In this document: positions 61,394-64,000 of the stretch, piece by piece
Layout of the letters: each line of letters begins with the position of its first letter
How positions within the stretch are numbered: the first letter of the stretch is position 1
Assembly: GCF_018863195.1 (NCBI RefSeq)
Contig: NZ_JAHKRT010000006.1
Coordinates: 1-64,000 of the forward strand
Length of the DNA: 64,000 bases
Source: Sphingomonas quercus
GTDB lineage: Bacteria > Pseudomonadota > Alphaproteobacteria > Sphingomonadales > Sphingomonadaceae
Direction: 5' to 3'
Notes under the pieces: model-generated
What the model was told of the DNA's origin: nothing
What the model saw: the letters and a program-made list of their open reading frames with translations, nothing else
Database searches by the model: none
Translations under genes and position numbers: made by a program

Positions 61394-64000
61394 TCAGAAG
61401 CGGAAGCGAACGCCGGCGCGGTACGAGCGGCCGAGCTGATCATAGATCTGGCCGGCGATCGGCGTGAAATAATAGGCCGTCTGCCCCTGGGTCGGGCCGG
61501 CGGCGACGTTCGGCGGCGCCTGGTTGAGGAGGTTGTCCACGGCCGCGAAGAACTGGATCGCGGGCGTGATCTGGTAGGAGCCGCGCAGGTCGACATAGGC
61601 GACCGCCGGGATCGAATTGTCGTCCACGTCCTTCTTCGTCCAGGTGTAGACGAGCTTCGCCCCGCCGATGAACCGGGTCTGCGCGGTGAACGAAAGCGGA
61701 CCGGTGTCGTAGGTGGCGCTGGCGGTGAAACGAGCGCGCGGCACGCCGGTCACCGGATTGTCGGGCCCGATGGCACCGGCATAGTTGACGACCTGGCCGA
61801 GCTGGTTCTGCCGCAACGTGAAAATGTAGTTGCCGAGCACGCGCAGCTGCAGGTCACCCGAGAGGAACGGCAGGGTATAATCGGTCTGGAAGTCGAGGCC
61901 TTCCGTCTTCAGGCTGGCGAGGTTCTGCGGGAACAGCCGGATGTCGCTGAGCAGCGGCCCGTTCGGCCCGGGCGCGCCATTATAGATGAGCTGCGGGCAG
62001 AACTGCGTCTCTCCGGCAAGGCAGCGATTCTGCACTTCTGTCGAGCCGATGCTGTTGATCGCGCCCTTGAGCGTGATCTGATAATAGTCGACCGAGATGT
62101 TGAACCGCCGCAGGAAGGTGGGCGACAATACGATGCCCGCCGAATAGGTGCGCGCGACTTCCGGCTTCAGGTTCGGATTGCCGGACTGGACGGTGTAGTT
62201 GGGCGGCGTCACGCTCCCGTTCGGATTGGCACGCAGGTCGGGCACATTGGCCAGCGTCGACAGGCCGGTGCTGAACAGTTCGTTGAGGTTCGGCGCGCGG
62301 ATGTCGCGAGAGACCGTGCCGCGCAGACGGATGCTGTCATTGACCTGGCTGGTAAGCCCGATCTTCCACGTCTTGACCACGCCGCTGGTGCTGTAATCGG
62401 TGATGCGGCCGGCGCTGTTGAGGCTGAGCGACTTGACGAAGCTGTCCTCGATGAGCGGCACGTCGACTTCGACGAACGCCTCCTTCACATGATATTTGCC
62501 GTAGAAGGTCGGGAAGTTGGCGACCGAATAAAGGCGTGCCACCGCCCCCGGATCGGCATTCACGACGCCCTTTTCATCGCGATATTCGGCGCCGAACGCG
62601 ACGGCGACGTTGCCCGCCGGCAGGCCGAACGGCAAGGTGCCCTGGGCCGAGGCGGCGACGACATTCTCGGTCAGGTTCTGGATCTGGTAATTCTGCCCCT
62701 CCTTGACGTTGACGTAGCGGATCGCCGCCTGCGAGGCGACGCCGGTGCCGAAGATGTTGAGCGGCACGCAGCCCGCCGCGGCGGGATTGCCCTGAAGCGT
62801 GGCGCGGCAGACGATGTTGCCGGTGGCCGGATCGCGAACGGCATCGGCCGCGAACGCATAATTGGCGGTGATGACGTTGGACAGCGTGCGCTGCACCACC
62901 TTCACTTCACCGCGCTGGTAATAGGCATTCCACGACCAGCCGCCGCCGAGATCGCCCTCGAGCGTGAACACGCCGCGCTTCAGCGTGCGCTTGGTGGTGG
63001 CGACCGGCACGCCGACGACATCATGGATGAAATTATCGTAGGACAGTGTGTCTTCGGTGAGGTTGTTGAGGTTGGTGGTGCCGACGCGAATGGTCGCGAG
63101 GTTAAGCGCCTGCATCTGCTGGCGCACAGCATCCGGCAGGAAGGCGTTGTCGGCGCGCACGTTCACCGCGTTGGTCCCCGTGCGGATCGAGGGCACCGAA
63201 TTGTTCTTCGAATAGGTAGTGCCATAGTTGAGCTGCACCGAGGCTTTCAGCCAGTCAGTGAACTCATAGCTGGCATAGCCGAACAGCGAAGATGTGCGGT
63301 AGCGGATGGCGAGATTGTTGAGCGACGCCTGCAGCGTCTCGGCGTCGGACGCGACCTGACCGGACACGATGCCCGGAGTGAACGGGGCCAGCGCGCCGCT
63401 CTGGCCGGTGAACTGGCGGCTGTTCAGGGCATTGGTGTTGCAGGTGACGCCGGTGACGCAAGTCCCGCCGACGATCAGGCCGCCGGTCGTGGCGCCGGCG
63501 AGATTGACATTGTCCGCGTGGATCAGGCGCGGCTGGCCGTTGGTCGCGGTATAGGCCGGATTGACGACGAGCTGACGATAGCGGTTCCATTTACGCTGGT
63601 TGGCGAAGACATTTTCGGGGGCGTTGAAGTAATTGCCGGCGATGATGACGCGCCCACGGCCTTCGTTGAAGCCGGTGCCGGCCGCGAAGGACAGGCGATA
63701 ATTGTCGCGATCGAACTTATATGTCGAGCCGCCCTCGACGGACGCCCGAATGCCGTCGAACTTCTTGTTGATGACGAGGTTGACGACGCCGGCAACCGCG
63801 TCCGAGCCCCAGGCGGCAGACGCGCCGGCGGTCACCACGTCGATGCGCTGCACCAGCATCGTGGGCACGGTGCCGAGGTCGATCTGACCGGTGACGTTGG
63901 ACTGGACGACCCTCTGGCCGTCGAACAGCACCAGCGTGCGCGTCACGCCGAGATTGCGCAGGTTGACGGTGTCGAGGCCGGTGATGCCGGCGACGATATT
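61394..64000 (-). CDS. TonB-dependent receptor, partial (runs off the right edge)
   Basis: At least 868 residues, N-terminus missing. The plug domain is seen at the edge (NLRNLGVTRTLVLFDGQRVV, then VDVVTAGASAAWGSDAVAGV), and the barrel ends YRAGVRFRF with the terminal aromatic residue. The sequence is not close to the two receptors at 36-42 kb; the motif ASAAWGSDAVAGVVN and conserved SRDIRAPNLNELF place it in the large carbohydrate/peptide-type group common in sphingomonads. The frame stays open through base 64000; an internal GTG at 63946 is not the true start. It probably supplies the substrate handled by the operon next to it. Confidence 0.92.
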   Translation of the reverse strand, partial: NIVAGITGLDTVNLRNLGVTRTLVLFDGQRVVQSNVTGQIDLGTVPTMLVQRIDVVTAGASAAWGSDAVAGVVNLVINKKFDGIRASVEGGSTYKFDRDNYRLSFAAGTGFNEGRGRVIIAGNYFNAPENVFANQRKWNRYRQLVVNPAYTATNGQPRLIHADNVNLAGATTGGLIVGGTCVTGVTCNTNALNSRQFTGQSGALAPFTPGIVSGQVASDAETLQASLNNLAIRYRTSSLFGYASYEFTDWLKASVQLNYGTTYSKNNSVPSIRTGTNAVNVRADNAFLPDAVRQQMQALNLATIRVGTTNLNNLTEDTLSYDNFIHDVVGVPVATTKRTLKRGVFTLEGDLGGGWSWNAYYQRGEVKVVQRTLSNVITANYAFAADAVRDPATGNIVCRATLQGNPAAAGCVPLNIFGTGVASQAAIRYVNVKEGQNYQIQNLTENVVAASAQGTLPFGLPAGNVAVAFGAEYRDEKGVVNADPGAVARLYSVANFPTFYGKYHVKEAFVEVDVPLIEDSFVKSLSLNSAGRITDYSTSGVVKTWKIGLTSQVNDSIRLRGTVSRDIRAPNLNELFSTGLSTLANVPDLRANPNGSVTPPNYTVQSGNPNLKPEVARTYSAGIVLSPTFLRRFNISVDYYQITLKGAINSIGSTEVQNRCLAGETQFCPQLIYNGAPGPNGPLLSDIRLFPQNLASLKTEGLDFQTDYTLPFLSGDLQLRVLGNYIFTLRQNQLGQVVNYAGAIGPDNPVTGVPRARFTASATYDTGPLSFTAQTRFIGGAKLVYTWTKKDVDDNSIPAVAYVDLRGSYQITPAIQFFAAVDNLLNQAPPNVAAGPTQGQTAYYFTPIAGQIYDQLGRSYRAGVRFRF

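Noticed and set aside
1-64000. CRISPR arrays, rRNA genes, complete IS elements, prophage modules
   Set aside because: I found no regularly spaced repeats, no rRNA sequence, no transposase or phage structural genes on either strand.

Overview
The window is high-GC DNA of a sphingomonad-type alphaproteobacterium (Sphingomonas, Sphingobium or a relative). This rests on several features seen together: many TonB-dependent receptors and exported peptidases, a PEP-CTERM protein, an imuA-imuB-dnaE2 cassette under an alphaproteobacterial SOS box (GTTC-N7-GTTC), and zwf-pgl. Nearly all genes have strong GC third-position bias, so the opposite strand carries very long meaningless open frames. No transcription factor of a classical family is encoded here except a tiny HTH-like protein in a probable island remnant.

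Layout. 1-13.1 kb: a peptide and proline-type amino-acid locus with a DadA-like FAD oxidoreductase, an M24 Xaa-Pro peptidase, an Ldh2-type cyclic imine reductase, a giant sortilin-like propeller protein, two DUF885 metallopeptidases, an S10 carboxypeptidase and ProC. Three promoter regions share a near-identical 14-bp site (CGTATACGGTATAT). 13.4-17 kb: the ydbH-ynbE-ydbL envelope lipid-transport operon, followed by a PEP-CTERM GDSL hydrolase and a small UVR-motif protein. 18.5-20.3 kb: a gene-poor segment bounded by a 26-bp direct repeat of the 3' end of tRNA-Pro(CGG), which looks like the scar of an integrated element. 20.5-26.1 kb: the SOS mutagenesis cassette. 26.1-28.7 kb: a small KGG-rich protein, pgl and zwf. 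28.8-35.1 kb: a small protein, a MASE1-PAS4-GGDEF diguanylate cyclase, a single-domain response regulator and a PSMA-like M28 peptidase.

35.9-42 kb: two tandem paralogous TonB-dependent receptors, each with a related 43-bp upstream block and its own terminator. 42.2-51.9 kb: an MHS-family MFS transporter; a periplasmic module of RidA-like protein, Tat-exported flavin amine oxidase and cytochrome c; a DAACS symporter; a second MHS transporter; and a Tat-exported aldo/keto reductase overlapping a nucleotide-transporter-like MFS gene. 52.1-54.1 kb: an exported PEBP-like protein and an M28 peptidase. 54.1-64 kb (all minus strand): YbdD-like protein, CstA, an NHL-propeller/cytochrome c fusion, a PQQ dehydrogenase, an exported dihydrodipicolinate-synthase-like protein, and a TonB receptor cut by the right edge.

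Taken together the region looks like an outer-membrane-to-cytoplasm scavenging locus: receptors and exported peptidases deliver peptides and amino acids, periplasmic oxidases feed electrons to cytochromes, and CstA, DAACS and MHS transporters import the products. Substrates are inferred from family membership only.
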